Source: Streptomyces sp. DH24 (GTDB lineage Bacteria; Actinomycetota; Actinomycetes; Streptomycetales; Streptomycetaceae). From it: a stretch of DNA of 64,000 bases. A model generated the notes under the pieces. The model was given only the letters and a program-made list of their open reading frames with translations. It ran no database searches and was not told where the DNA came from. The position numbers were made by a program, and so were the translations under genes. Below, piece by piece: positions 40,657 through 49,499 of this stretch (positions are counted from its first letter, which is position 1; each line of letters opens with the position of its first letter). The stretch is from positions 62,001 to 126,000 of the forward strand of contig NZ_JARVKW010000017.1 in assembly GCF_029813775.1 (NCBI RefSeq), read 5' to 3'.

Positions 40657-41691
40657 GTGCGTACCAAAACGAGCCCCACCCGTCTGGACCGGGTGTTCGC
40701 CAGGCTGGACCGTGAGCCGCAACGGCCGGCCCACATCGACGTGCCGCGCATGAGCCGGCACCGGGTCGTGCTGCTGGCGGGGACCCTGGCCGTGTACGTG
40801 GCGATCGTGTGGGCCGTCGTCATCACCTCGTGGCTCGTCCGCCTCGACTGGCAGGTCATGTTCTTCCGGCCGTACCAGCAGTGGCAGGAGCTCCACGCCT
40901 TCGTCGACTACTACGTCGTCCTCGGCCAGCGCGGTCCCACCGCCGTGATGATCGCGGCCTGGCTGGGCTGGCGTTCCTGGCGGCAGCACACGCTGCGCCC
41001 GCTGCTCGCCCTCGGCGTCTCGCTGCTCCTGCTCAACGTCACCGTCGGCGCCGCGAAGTACGGCATGGGACGGCTCGGACCCCACTACGCGACCGAGGTC
41101 GGCTCCAACGAGATGTGGCTGGGCGGCGACATCTTCCCCAGCGGCCACACCGCCAACGCCGTCGTGACCTGGGGCATCCTGGCCTACCTGGCCTCCACCC
41201 CGTGGGCCCGGCGCTGGCTGTCCGCGCTGTCCGCGGTGACCTCGCTCGGCGTCGGCATGGCCACCGTCTACCTCGGTACGCACTGGCTGAGTGACGTGCT
41301 GCTGGGCTGGGTCGCCGGCCTGCTGATCCTGCTGGCGCTGCCCTGGTTCGAGCCGCTGATCGCCCGCGCCGAGGCCCGCATCCTGGAGCTGCGCGACCGC
41401 TGGTTCGCCCGCCTGCGCCGTACGGCACCGGCCTCCGCCCCGGCCGGCGTGCCGGTCGCGGTCACGTCGTGCCCCACGTCCGCCGAGGAGGAGGCGCCGG
41501 CGTGCGAGCCGGTCCCCGCGGGCCGCTCGGCGCGGACGCCGGTCTATCTGGCCCCCGGTCCGCACACCACCCGCTCCGAGCGCACCCCGGTCACCCCGGC
41601 GGGCAGCAGGCGCCCCCACCCGCACGCCACGCACCCGGACCGCGCCACGCGCGGCTCGGGGCCCCCGGCGCGCCCCGTGACGGGCGGCTGA
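40657..41691 (+). CDS. PAP2-family membrane phosphatase
   Basis: The 344-residue protein has about six helices and a long Pro/Arg-rich cytoplasmic C-terminal tail (after about residue 245). Motif 2 PSGHTAN is intact and motif 3 keeps HWLSD. The usual SR before it is AT (GMATVYLGTHWLSD), and motif 1 reads KYGMGRLGP rather than K-x6-RP. It probably dephosphorylates a lipid phosphate at the outer face, possibly with reduced or altered activity given these changes. The start is set at GTG 40657 (VRTKTSPTRLDRVFARL); ATG 40750 would begin just before TM1. Confidence 0.82.
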   Translation: MRTKTSPTRLDRVFARLDREPQRPAHIDVPRMSRHRVVLLAGTLAVYVAIVWAVVITSWLVRLDWQVMFFRPYQQWQELHAFVDYYVVLGQRGPTAVMIAAWLGWRSWRQHTLRPLLALGVSLLLLNVTVGAAKYGMGRLGPHYATEVGSNEMWLGGDIFPSGHTANAVVTWGILAYLASTPWARRWLSALSAVTSLGVGMATVYLGTHWLSDVLLGWVAGLLILLALPWFEPLIARAEARILELRDRWFARLRRTAPASAPAGVPVAVTSCPTSAEEEAPACEPVPAGRSARTPVYLAPGPHTTRSERTPVTPAGSRRPHPHATHPDRATRGSGPPARPVTGG

Positions 41692-41738
41692 CCACCGGCA
41701 GGTCCGCGGGGCCGGTACGCACCCTCCCCGCACGACGA

Positions 41739-41770
41739 CGGCCCCGGCTCCCTCTCGGGAACCGGGGCCG
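41739..41770. terminator. Hairpin between PAP2 and I78-like genes
   Basis: CGGCCCCGG-CTCCC pairs with GGGAA-CCGGGGCCG around a TCTC loop (one mismatch) between convergent genes. Confidence 0.75.
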
Positions 41771-41790
41771 CGGTGGTTGTCGCAGGTCGC

Positions 41791-42006
41791 TCAGCCTTTC
41801 CAGGCCCGCGCCACCAGACCGTCCTTGACCTCGAAGTTCAGCCGGCCCACGCGGTACTCCATGGTGATGATCGCGCCCGGTGGCAGCGCCCGCACCGTCG
41901 ACCAGCCGCGCTCGCGCGCGAGGGCTTCGGCCCGTTCGGACGCGAGGCCGACATAGGCGTCCGGACTGTCCTGCGGTTCGGCGGGTGGAGTCGGAATCGG
42001 TGCCAT
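41791..42006 (-). CDS. I78-family protease inhibitor-like protein (71 aa)
   Basis: This small protein resembles the inhibitor I78 family: ARERGWSTVRALPPGAIIT, then MEYRVGRLNFEVKDGLV and a final ARAWKG. There is no signal peptide, so it is predicted to be cytoplasmic. This is odd for an inhibitor of secreted proteases, although several S1/S8 proteases are encoded in this window. I78 proteins bind subtilisin/chymotrypsin-like enzymes. Inhibition is not proven and the similarity is short. Confidence 0.7.
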   Translation of the reverse strand: MAPIPTPPAEPQDSPDAYVGLASERAEALARERGWSTVRALPPGAIITMEYRVGRLNFEVKDGLVARAWKG

Positions 42007-42443
42007 GCCGTCACGCTATGCCCTGACCGGCGAGCGGGGAAGTCCGGGCCGGGAACGTTCGCCGGGGCGTGCCTCCCCCGTCACGCTTCTGTCACAGGAC
42101 GACGACAGCCGCCCGGCGCGAACTCGCTCACACGGACGAGCGGTTCCGTAGGCCTTCCGCAGGTATTCGAACGTAATTCCCGCGTGTCCTGCCGCCGGTT
42201 GGAATAGCCGGGCGGAAAGGTGCCGTGAGAAGTTCCCCGGGCTCCTTTTCATTCCGGCGTCCGAGCTGTCCGAGCCGTGCGGGGTGTCCCGAGCGGCACG
42301 GGAATTGGCCGGATTCCGGGAACGTGTCGGTACGGCCCCTGGAGCAATGCGTGGGGACGCGCGCATGATGGCGTGAGCCCGGGGCACGCGTGGCCCGGGC
42401 ATCGGCGGGCCCGGAACGCGATGAGCGAAGGGGCGAGCGAGCG
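42007..42443. promoter_or_regulatory. ctaD upstream region with SigR-like promoter words
   Basis: About 440 nt between divergent genes, no gene seen. GGGAAT at 42300-42305 followed after 18 nt by GTG resembles a SigR promoter (GGGAAT-N18-GTT) with one mismatch in the -10, about 120 nt before ctaD. It would hint at thiol-oxidative stress control. This is speculative. Confidence 0.3.
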
Positions 42444-44135
42444 ATGGCGACGCAGACCGTGGAACCGGCGGCACGACCCGGCCGGACACCGCGCGGGAAC
42501 AGGTACGGCCGGGTGGTCGTGGACTGGCTGACCACCACCGACCACAAGAAGATCGGGCACCTCTACCTGATCACGTCGTTCGCGTTCTTCCTGATCGGTG
42601 GCGTCATGGCGCTGCTGATGCGGGCCGAACTCGCCCGGCCCGGACTGCAGATCATGGACAACCAGCAGTTCAACCAGCTGTTCACGCTGCACGGCACGAT
42701 CATGCTGCTGCTGTTCGCGACACCGAGCTTCGCGGGCTTCGCGAACGAGCTGATGCCGCTCCAGATCGGGGCGCCCGACGTGGCCTTCCCCCGGCTGAAC
42801 ATGCTGTCGTACTGGCTGTTCCTGTTCGGCGGGCTGATCGTGCTCGGCTCACTGCTGGTGCCGACCGGTCCGGCCGCCTTCGGATGGTTCGCCTACGCGC
42901 CGCTCAACAGCATGGAGCGCTCGCCGGGCGTCGGACCCGACCTGTGGATCATGGGCCTGGCGCTGGCCGGGTTCGGCACGATCCTCGGCGCGGTCAACTT
43001 CGTCACGACCATCATCGGGATGCGCGCCCCCGGCATGACGATGTTCCGGATGCCGATCTTCACCTGGAACACGCTGTTCACGTCGATCCTGATCCTGATG
43101 GCGTTCCCGGTGCTCGCGGCGGCGCTGCTGTGCCTGGAGGCCGACCGGCGGTTCGGCAGCCATGTCTTCGACGCGGCCAACGGCGGGGCGCTGCTGTGGC
43201 AGCACCTGTTCTGGTTCTTCGGCCATCCCGAGGTGTACATCATCGCGCTGCCGTTCTTCGGCATCATCACGGAGATCATCCCGGTGTTCAGCCGGAAGCC
43301 GATCTTCGGCTATCTGATGCTGGTCGGCGCGACGATGGCCATCACCGGTCTGTCGATGGTCGTGTGGGCGCACCACATGTTCGCCACGGGCGCGGTGCTG
43401 CTGCCGTTCTTCTCCTTCATGAGTTTCCTGATCGCGGTGCCGACGGGCGTGAAGTTCTTCAACTGGACCGGCACCATGATGAAGGGCTCGCTGTCCTTCG
43501 AGACGCCGATGCTGTGGGCGGCCGGCTTCCTGGTGTCGTTCCTGTTCGGCGGGCTGACCGGGGTGATCCTCGCGTCGCCGCCGCTGGACTTCCACGTCAC
43601 GGACACGTACTTCGTGGTCGCGCACTTCCACTACGTCGTCTTCGGCACCGTCGTCTTCGCGACCTTCGCCGGCTTCTACTTCTGGTGGCCGAAGTTCACC
43701 GGCAAGATGCTGGACGAACGGCTCGGCAAGATCCAGTTCTGGACGCTGTTCACCGGCTTCCACACCACGTTCCTGGTGCAGCACTGGCTGGGCGCGGAGG
43801 GCATGCCGCGTCGCTATGTCGACTACCTCGCGGCGGACGGCTTCACCGCGCTCAACATGGTCTCGACGATCGGCTCGTTCCTTCTCGGCATGTCGACACT
43901 GCCGTTCCTCTACAACGTCTGGAAGACCGCCAGGTACGGCAGGAAAGTCGACACGGACGACCCGTGGGGCTACGGACGCTCCCTGGAGTGGGCGACGTCC
44001 TGCCCGCCGCCCCGGCACAACTTCACGACCCTCCCCCGGATCCGCTCGGAGTCCCCGGCGTTCGACATGAACCACCCGCAGTACGCGGCGGAGATCCCGC
44101 AGCCCGAGCCGAAGCGGCATCAGGCCGGCCAGTGA
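42444..44135 (+). CDS. ctaD: Cytochrome c oxidase subunit I, solitary paralogue
   Basis: The 563-residue protein is the heme a/a3-CuB subunit of an aa3 oxidase with 12 helices. Ligand sites are visible: His in TLHGTIMLLL, the CuB His/Tyr motif FGHPEVYI, the His pair in VVWAHHMFAT and VVAHFHYVVFG. ATG 42444 (MATQTVEPAARPGR) is chosen; upstream in-frame starts lack SD. Subunits II and III (ctaC, ctaE) and qcr genes are absent here, so this is a stand-alone extra copy that must borrow partners or serve under special conditions. A strong terminator follows 15 nt after the stop. Confidence 0.95.
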   Translation: MATQTVEPAARPGRTPRGNRYGRVVVDWLTTTDHKKIGHLYLITSFAFFLIGGVMALLMRAELARPGLQIMDNQQFNQLFTLHGTIMLLLFATPSFAGFANELMPLQIGAPDVAFPRLNMLSYWLFLFGGLIVLGSLLVPTGPAAFGWFAYAPLNSMERSPGVGPDLWIMGLALAGFGTILGAVNFVTTIIGMRAPGMTMFRMPIFTWNTLFTSILILMAFPVLAAALLCLEADRRFGSHVFDAANGGALLWQHLFWFFGHPEVYIIALPFFGIITEIIPVFSRKPIFGYLMLVGATMAITGLSMVVWAHHMFATGAVLLPFFSFMSFLIAVPTGVKFFNWTGTMMKGSLSFETPMLWAAGFLVSFLFGGLTGVILASPPLDFHVTDTYFVVAHFHYVVFGTVVFATFAGFYFWWPKFTGKMLDERLGKIQFWTLFTGFHTTFLVQHWLGAEGMPRRYVDYLAADGFTALNMVSTIGSFLLGMSTLPFLYNVWKTARYGRKVDTDDPWGYGRSLEWATSCPPPRHNFTTLPRIRSESPAFDMNHPQYAAEIPQPEPKRHQAGQ

Positions 44136-44150
44136 CCGCCCCCGATCACC

Positions 44151-44183
44151 GTGAACCACCCGCCGGGCCGACGGGTGGTTCAC
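44151..44183. terminator. Hairpin after ctaD
   Basis: A 12-bp perfect stem (GTGAACCACCCG / CGGGTGGTTCAC) with a 9-nt loop separates ctaD from the convergent Rpf-like gene. Confidence 0.85.
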
Positions 44184-44219
44184 GCGGCCCGTCCGAACCG
44201 CGGGCCGGGGCCGTCGTGT

Positions 44220-44849
44220 TCAGTGGCGCGGCGCGGGAGACGGTTCGCCGGACAGCGGCGGGCCGAACACCGCCGGACCCCGGTTCGCGTCCTGGGCGCG
44301 GGCCGAGCCCTTCGGGATGACCAGCAGGGTGCCGACGCGCAGCAGGTCCGGACGGGGCCCGACGGTCTCGCGGTTGGCGTCGTACATGCCGCGCCAGCCG
44401 CCCTTGACGCCGTACTTGCGGGCGATCGAGGAGAGCGTGTCGCCGGGCTTCACGGTGTGCATGCGGCCCTTGAGCCCGTACCGCTTCGAGCAGACCGGCC
44501 AGGCGCCCCAGCCCTGCACGGCCAACACCTCCTGGGCCACCGCGATCTGCTCGGCGCGGGTGGCGAGGTCGGCGCGCGGGGCGTAGTCCAGGCCGCCGAA
44601 CTCCCGCCAGGTGGGCTGCCAGAACTGCAGTCCGCCGTAGAAGCCGTTGCCGGTGTTGGCGTCCCAGCGCCCGTCGCTCTCGCAGTCGGCGACGCAGTCC
44701 CAGGGCCACTTGTCCTTCGGGCAGTGGCGCGGCGCGTTCGCCGCGGGCGGGGTCTCGGAGGGTGCGGCCGCGTGCGCGGCGCCGGGGGCGAGGGCGGCGA
44801 GCAGGGCCGCGGCCAGGGCGAGCGTGATCGGCTTGGCGTGCATCGCCAC
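44220..44849 (-). CDS. Secreted Rpf-like transglycosylase with LysM domain
   Basis: The 209-residue precursor has a signal peptide (ITLALAAALLAALAPGAAHA), then an Rpf/transglycosylase domain (WDCVADCESDGRWDANTG with the catalytic Glu in CESDG, FYGGLQFWQPTWREFGG, VLAVQGWGAWPVCSKRYGL), then one LysM (HTVKPGDTLSSIARKYGV ... LLVIPKG). It cleaves peptidoglycan for spore germination or growth. The start may be GTG 44849 or ATG 44843; neither has a strong SD. Four conserved cysteines would form disulfides. Confidence 0.9.
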   Translation of the reverse strand: MAMHAKPITLALAAALLAALAPGAAHAAAPSETPPAANAPRHCPKDKWPWDCVADCESDGRWDANTGNGFYGGLQFWQPTWREFGGLDYAPRADLATRAEQIAVAQEVLAVQGWGAWPVCSKRYGLKGRMHTVKPGDTLSSIARKYGVKGGWRGMYDANRETVGPRPDLLRVGTLLVIPKGSARAQDANRGPAVFGPPLSGEPSPAPRH

Positions 44850-45103
44850 ACGCTAGGCGGCCACCGGCGTACGGCCCTCCAGGCTCGTCCGGTGCGGCAC
44901 GGCGGCCCACCCGGTCGGCGGACGGGATGATTCCGCACCGGCCCGGTGCGCGCCGCGCCGTGTGCGGTCCGTATCCGTTCGCCGCGATGCGTGACTCCCC
45001 CCACGGCTCGCCCGTTGTCTTCTTCATGAGCCGGGGACCCACCCGGACCACGAGCCGGGAGCCACCCGGCCTCGTCACGTACCGCATCCCGAGGGAGCCA
45101 CCC

Positions 45104-45904
45104 GTGCCGCGCATGCTCGACGTCAGCGACGAGGTACGCGCCGAGATCGGCGACGAAGAAGCCGACCGGCTGCTCGCCGGAGATACCGCCCCGGGCAGTT
45201 ACGACTGCACCTCCTGCCGCACTCCGGGCGACTCGGAGCAGGAGCGCACCAGCACCGTCCTGTTCATCGGGGACGAGACCGCCGTCCTCGCCTTCGCCCA
45301 CGCCACCTGCCTGCCCTCGCAGGTCGTCCAGGTCACCGAGGAGCAGCTCCAGGGGGCCGTGAAGTCCATCACCGGCGACAGCGCCGGCGCGCCCGCCACC
45401 CAGCAGGACATGCCCGAACAGGCCACGCCCGAGCAGGCCGTCCTCGGGGTGACCAGCGGACTGGTGCTGATCGCCGGGGAGTTGCACCCGGCGCTGGTGG
45501 TCGAGCCGACCACGCCGATCGTGCGGCCCGGCACCACGGGCAGCGGCGACGACTTCCTGCCGCTGCTCATCGAGCAGGGCTTCATGCCGGTGACCGAGCT
45601 GTCGGCGGTGCCGCCGGTGCTGCACGGCTGGTCGGTGCTGCTCGCCATGGGCCAGCTGCACGCGGTGCTCCAGCCGGGCCCGAACGGCGGCCAGCCGGTG
45701 GCCTGGTGGCAGGCGCACCAGCCGCTGCTGGTCACCGACGGCTGGCGGGCGGCCGCCAACAAGCACCAGCAGGTGCTGATGTTCGCGGCGTCCGTCGGTT
45801 CCATCGGCCGCCAGCCGCGCGAGGACCTGCTGCGGGACGCGCTGGACAAGGCCGCGGCGAACGGCAGGCTGGTCGCCGCGGCGCTGCCGCTGACGGGCAC
45901 CTGA
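45104..45904 (+). CDS. Conserved actinobacterial hypothetical protein (266 aa)
   Basis: GTG 45104 is preceded by GAGGGAG, giving MPRMLDVSDEVRAEIGDEE. The N-terminal part has a possible metal site (YDCTSCRTPG with a later AHATCLPSQ). The middle and end form mixed alpha/beta segments (VLGVTSGLVLIAGELHPAL, MPVTELSAVPPVLHGWSVLL, HQQVLMFAASVGSIGRQP) with no catalytic motif recognised. There is no signal peptide. It is followed 86 nt later by another hypothetical gene in the same direction. I do not recognise a function. Confidence 0.75.
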   Translation: MPRMLDVSDEVRAEIGDEEADRLLAGDTAPGSYDCTSCRTPGDSEQERTSTVLFIGDETAVLAFAHATCLPSQVVQVTEEQLQGAVKSITGDSAGAPATQQDMPEQATPEQAVLGVTSGLVLIAGELHPALVVEPTTPIVRPGTTGSGDDFLPLLIEQGFMPVTELSAVPPVLHGWSVLLAMGQLHAVLQPGPNGGQPVAWWQAHQPLLVTDGWRAAANKHQQVLMFAASVGSIGRQPREDLLRDALDKAAANGRLVAAALPLTGT

Positions 45905-45990
45905 GCACGTCCCGTGTCCCCGGCGGTGGTTGACCTGCGAAAGCCGCCCCGGAGCCGCATCCCCTGGCGGGCGGGGTCGTTTGGACATAC

Positions 45991-46410
45991 GTGCACACAT
46001 ACGACGTTCCCCGCCGCCAGTCCTATCAGCCGCTGCCTCCCGGGCGACCGGTTCGGGACTCCCAGGGCGGCCCATCGGCCACGCCGATCTACGACGCGCT
46101 CTACGCCGAGTACGTCAAGTCCTTCCGCACGCTGCCGGGCGACCGCAGCGGCGAGGAGGACCTGGGCTTCACCGCCTTCGGGAACAACCCGTACGGTACG
46201 GGCTCGCTCGGCGGCCTCGGCCAGGGGTCGCACGGCAGCTCGTACAGCGCCTACAGCGCCTACAGCGCCTACAGCGCGGGTGCGCACAGCGCACGCCACA
46301 CCACGGGCCAGTTCACTCCGTGGCAGCGCGTCGGGCGGATCGAGCGGCAGGCCTCCGGGACGCAGCACGTGCCGGCCGCCCTGCCGCCCGGTCCGCGCCG
46401 CGGCCTGTGA
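45991..46410 (+). CDS. Hypothetical protein with Ser-Ala-Tyr repeats (139 aa)
   Basis: GTG 45991 starts MHTYDVPRRQSYQPLPPGRP. A possibly folded middle (IYDALYAEYVKSFRTLPGD, DLGFTAFGNNPYG) is followed by a low-complexity stretch of three to four exact SAY units encoded by a repeated 9-mer (TACAGCGCC), then TTGQFTPWQRVGRIERQ. There is no signal or membrane segment. The repeats suggest slippage-prone coding. It may be linked in expression to the gene upstream. A very strong bidirectional terminator follows. Function unknown. Confidence 0.7.
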   Translation: MHTYDVPRRQSYQPLPPGRPVRDSQGGPSATPIYDALYAEYVKSFRTLPGDRSGEEDLGFTAFGNNPYGTGSLGGLGQGSHGSSYSAYSAYSAYSAGAHSARHTTGQFTPWQRVGRIERQASGTQHVPAALPPGPRRGL

Positions 46411-46427
46411 CGCCCGGCACGGCACGG

Positions 46428-46474
46428 CACGCCGGAAGGGGCGGCCCCTCGTGGGGGCCGCCCCTTCCGGCGTG
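46428..46474. terminator. 21-bp stem bidirectional terminator before der
   Basis: CACGCCGGAAGGGG-CGGCCCC (46428-46448) pairs perfectly with 46454-46474 around loop TCGTG, between convergent genes. It ends the aroH-tyrA-cmk-plsC-der operon. Confidence 0.9.
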
Positions 46475-46483
46475 TTCAGCGGG

Positions 46484-47959
46484 TCACTTCTTCCTGCCGC
46501 GCTTCTCGCGCACCCGCACCGAGATGTGGATCGGCGTGCCCTCGAAGCCGAACTCCTCGCGCAGCCGGCGCTCGATGAAGCGCCGGTAGCCCGCCTCGAT
46601 GAAGCCGGAGGCGAACAGCACGAACCGCGGCGGCCTGGTGCCGGCCTGCGTGCCGAACAGGATGCGCGGCTGCTTGCCGCCCCGCACCGGGTGCGGGTGG
46701 GCGGCGACGAGCTCGCCGAGGAACGCGTTCAGCCGGCCCGTCGGGACCCGGGTCTCCCAGCCCGCCAGGGCCGTCTCGATCGCCGGGACGAGCTTCTCCA
46801 TGTGGCGGCCGGTGCGCGCCGAGACGTTCACCCGGGGCGCCCACGCGACCTGGCCGAGCTCGGTCTCGATCTCCCGCTCCAGGTAGTAGCGGCGCTCCTC
46901 GTCCAGGGTGTCCCACTTGTTGAACGCGAGGACGAGCGCGCGGCCCGCCTCGACGGCCATGGTGAGGATGCGCTGGTCCTGCACCGAGATGGACTCGGAG
47001 GCGTCGATGAGGACGACGGCCACCTCGGCCTTCTCGACGGCGGCGGCGGTGCGCAGGGAGGCGTAGTAGTCGGCGCCCTGCTGGAGGTGGACGCGCTTGC
47101 GGATGCCGGCCGTGTCCACGAACTTCCAGGTGACACCGCCGAGTTCGATCAGCTCGTCGACGGGGTCGCGGGTGGTGCCGGCGAGTTCGTTGACGACGAC
47201 GCGCTCCTCGCCGGCCACCTTGTTCAGCAGGGAGGACTTGCCGACGTTCGGGCGGCCGATCAGGGCGATGCGGCGCGGGCCGCCGACGGCGGTGCCGAAG
47301 GTCTGCGCGGGGGCCTCCGGGAGGGCCTCCAGGACCTTGTCCAGCATGTCGCCGGTGCCGCGGCCGTGCAGCGCGGAGACCGGGTAGGGCTCGCCGAGGC
47401 CCAGCGACCACAGGTAGGCCGCGTCGGCCTCGCCGCTCGGGCCGTCCACCTTGTTGGCGCACAGCACGACGGGCTTGCCGGCCTTGCGCAGCAGCCGTAC
47501 GACGGCCTCGTCGGTGTCGGTGGCGCCGACCTTGGCGTCCACGACGAAGACCACGGCGTCGGCGGCCTCGATGGCGTACTCGGCCTGCGCGGCCACGGAG
47601 GCGTCGATGCCGAGGACGTCCTGCTCCCAGCCGCCGGTGTCCACGACCTTGAAGCGGCGGCCCGCCCACTCGGCCTCGTAGGTGACGCGGTCGCGGGTGA
47701 CGCCGGGCTTGTCCTCCACGACGGCCTCGCGGCGGCCGATGATGCGGTTCACCAGGGTCGACTTGCCGACATTGGGCCGGCCGACGACGGCGAGCACGGG
47801 CAGCGGGCCGTGGCCGGCCGCCTCGATCGCGCCCTCGACGTCCTCCAGGTCGAAGCCCTCTTCCGCGGCGAGCTCCATGAACTCCGCGTACTCGGCATCG
47901 CCAAGCGCCCCGTGGTCGTGCTCCTCGCCCGAGCCCTCGGAGTGGATGTGGTCGTTCAT
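46484..47959 (-). CDS. der: Ribosome biogenesis GTPase Der (EngA)
   Basis: The 491-residue protein carries two tandem GTPase domains, with P-loops GRPNVGKS at about 60-67 and 236-243. Each domain has its own switch elements: DTGGWEQ and NKVD in the first, DTAGIRK and FNKWDT in the second. A C-terminal KH-like domain follows (QPRILFGTQAG, RFVLFASGFIEAGYRRFIE). It assists 50S subunit assembly. An acidic extension of about 50 residues precedes domain 1, as commonly seen in actinobacteria. It lies 47 nt after plsC. Confidence 0.97.
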   Translation of the reverse strand: MNDHIHSEGSGEEHDHGALGDAEYAEFMELAAEEGFDLEDVEGAIEAAGHGPLPVLAVVGRPNVGKSTLVNRIIGRREAVVEDKPGVTRDRVTYEAEWAGRRFKVVDTGGWEQDVLGIDASVAAQAEYAIEAADAVVFVVDAKVGATDTDEAVVRLLRKAGKPVVLCANKVDGPSGEADAAYLWSLGLGEPYPVSALHGRGTGDMLDKVLEALPEAPAQTFGTAVGGPRRIALIGRPNVGKSSLLNKVAGEERVVVNELAGTTRDPVDELIELGGVTWKFVDTAGIRKRVHLQQGADYYASLRTAAAVEKAEVAVVLIDASESISVQDQRILTMAVEAGRALVLAFNKWDTLDEERRYYLEREIETELGQVAWAPRVNVSARTGRHMEKLVPAIETALAGWETRVPTGRLNAFLGELVAAHPHPVRGGKQPRILFGTQAGTRPPRFVLFASGFIEAGYRRFIERRLREEFGFEGTPIHISVRVREKRGRKK

Positions 47960-48006
47960 GAAGTCCGTACCTCGTTCATCGTGGTGATCGGTGGACCGCC
48001 CGTTTC

Positions 48007-48717
48007 CTAACGGTCTGATCCACTACTCAGTGTGGCCCGGCGGCCGGTCAGCCGCCTGGCGTTTTCCAGGTGCGCGGTGAGCTGCTTCTGGATGCGCTCG
48101 GTCGCCGCGTCCAGGGCCGCGCGGGTGCGCCGCCCGCTTCCGTCGCCCGCGTCGAACGGGTCGCCGAAGACGACGTCGATGCGCGAGCGCAGCGGCGGCA
48201 GCCTTCTGAGCAACCGTCCGTGCCGCTCGGAGCTTCCCAGCACGGCCACCGGGACGATCGGCGCCCCGCTGCGCACGGCGAAGTACGCGAGCCCGGCGCG
48301 CAGCGCGGCGAAGTCGCCCTCGCCGCGGGTGCCCTCCGGGAAGATGCCCAGCACGCCGCCGTTGTCCAGGACGCGCAGCGCCCGGGTGACCGCGGCGCGG
48401 TCGGCGGTCGAGCGGTCCACCTTCAGCTGGCCGACGCCGAGCAGGAAGGGGTCGAGCGGGCCGACGAACGCCTCCTTCTTGATCAGGAAGTGCGTCGGCC
48501 GGGGCGCCACACCCATCACCATCGGACCGTCGATCAGGTGGCTGTGGTTGACGGCGAGGATCGCCGGGCCCGTCGCGGGCACCCGCCAGGCCCCGAGCAC
48601 CCGCGGCTTCCACAGCCCGTACATCAGGCCGACGCCGATCCGCCGCCCGACCTCGGCGCCCCTGACGGACGGGGCCGGGGACGGGGCCGGGGACGGGGCC
48701 GGGGAGGCCGCCGTCAC
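48007..48717 (-). CDS. plsC: 1-acyl-sn-glycerol-3-phosphate acyltransferase family protein
   Basis: The 236-residue protein carries HX4D in VNHSHLIDGP and the substrate-binding FPEGTRGEGD, both PlsC hallmarks; later KVDRSTADRA and VPVAVLGSSERHG support this. It transfers an acyl chain to lysophosphatidate at the inner membrane face in phospholipid synthesis. The GTG start overlaps the cmk stop (GTGA), so it is coupled to cmk. The first 18 residues are APSP repeats, an unusual low-complexity leader from a GGGGCC-rich sequence. Confidence 0.88.
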   Translation of the reverse strand: MTAASPAPSPAPSPAPSVRGAEVGRRIGVGLMYGLWKPRVLGAWRVPATGPAILAVNHSHLIDGPMVMGVAPRPTHFLIKKEAFVGPLDPFLLGVGQLKVDRSTADRAAVTRALRVLDNGGVLGIFPEGTRGEGDFAALRAGLAYFAVRSGAPIVPVAVLGSSERHGRLLRRLPPLRSRIDVVFGDPFDAGDGSGRRTRAALDAATERIQKQLTAHLENARRLTGRRATLSSGSDR

Positions 48718-49391
48718 TTCGCGGCCCGCTTCTCCTCGACGAGCGTGACGACGCACTCGATGACCTGCGGCAGCGTGAGCTCGGTGGTGTCCACCTCGAC
48801 CGCGTCGTCCGCCTTGGCCAGCGGGGAGGTCTTGCGGGTGGAGTCGGCCGCGTCCCGCTTGATCAGGGCCTCGCGGGTGGCGTTGACGTCGGCGCCCTTC
48901 AGCTCGCCGCTGCGGCGGGCGGCGCGGGCCTCCGCGGAGGCGGTGAGGAAGATCTTCAGGTCGGCGTCCGGCAGGACGGTCGTACCGATGTCGCGGCCCT
49001 CCACGACGATGCCCCGCTCGGCGGACCGGGCGATGGAGCGCTGCAGCTCGGTGATCCGGGCGCGCACCTCGGGCACGGCGCTGACCGCGCTGACCCTGGA
49101 GGTGACCTCCTGGGTGCGGATCGGGCCGGCCACGTCGGTGCCGTCGACGGTGATCGTCGGGTTCGCCGGGTCGGTGCCGGAGACGATGTCCGCCTTGTCG
49201 GCGACGGCGGCGATCGCGGCCGGGTCGTCGGTGTCGACGCCGTTGTTGACCATCCACCACGTGATCGCCCGGTACTGGGCGCCGGTGTCCAGGTAGGACA
49301 GGCCGAGCTGCGCGGCCACGGCCTTCGACGTGCTCGACTTGCCCGTGCCGGAGGGGCCGTCGATGGCGACAATCACTGCGGCGCGTTCCAC
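48714..49391 (-). CDS. cmk: Cytidylate kinase
   Basis: The 225-residue enzyme phosphorylates CMP/dCMP. It has P-loop IDGPSGTGKSSTSK, LDTGAQYRAITWWM, the CMP-binding GRDIGTTVLPDADLKIFL and lid residues TASAEARAARR. The start is GTG 49391 (MERAAVIVAIDGP). The gene lies in the aroH-tyrA-cmk-plsC-der operon, 108 nt after tyrA, and its stop overlaps the plsC start. Length is normal. Confidence 0.96.
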   Translation of the reverse strand: MERAAVIVAIDGPSGTGKSSTSKAVAAQLGLSYLDTGAQYRAITWWMVNNGVDTDDPAAIAAVADKADIVSGTDPANPTITVDGTDVAGPIRTQEVTSRVSAVSAVPEVRARITELQRSIARSAERGIVVEGRDIGTTVLPDADLKIFLTASAEARAARRSGELKGADVNATREALIKRDAADSTRKTSPLAKADDAVEVDTTELTLPQVIECVVTLVEEKRAAK

Positions 49392-49499
49392 TGTGGGGGC
49401 ACCTTTCCTGGTCCTGGGTGGTGGGCGGGGGCGGAGGGGCCCCGGACAAGGTTACTGCGTACGAGTGGCCCCCCGGTCCACGCCCACGGCCCCCGGCGC

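Noticed and set aside
45914..48010. Long plus-strand frame opposite der
   Set aside because: It lies over the Der GTPase, whose two P-loops are plain on the minus strand; the plus translation is low complexity.
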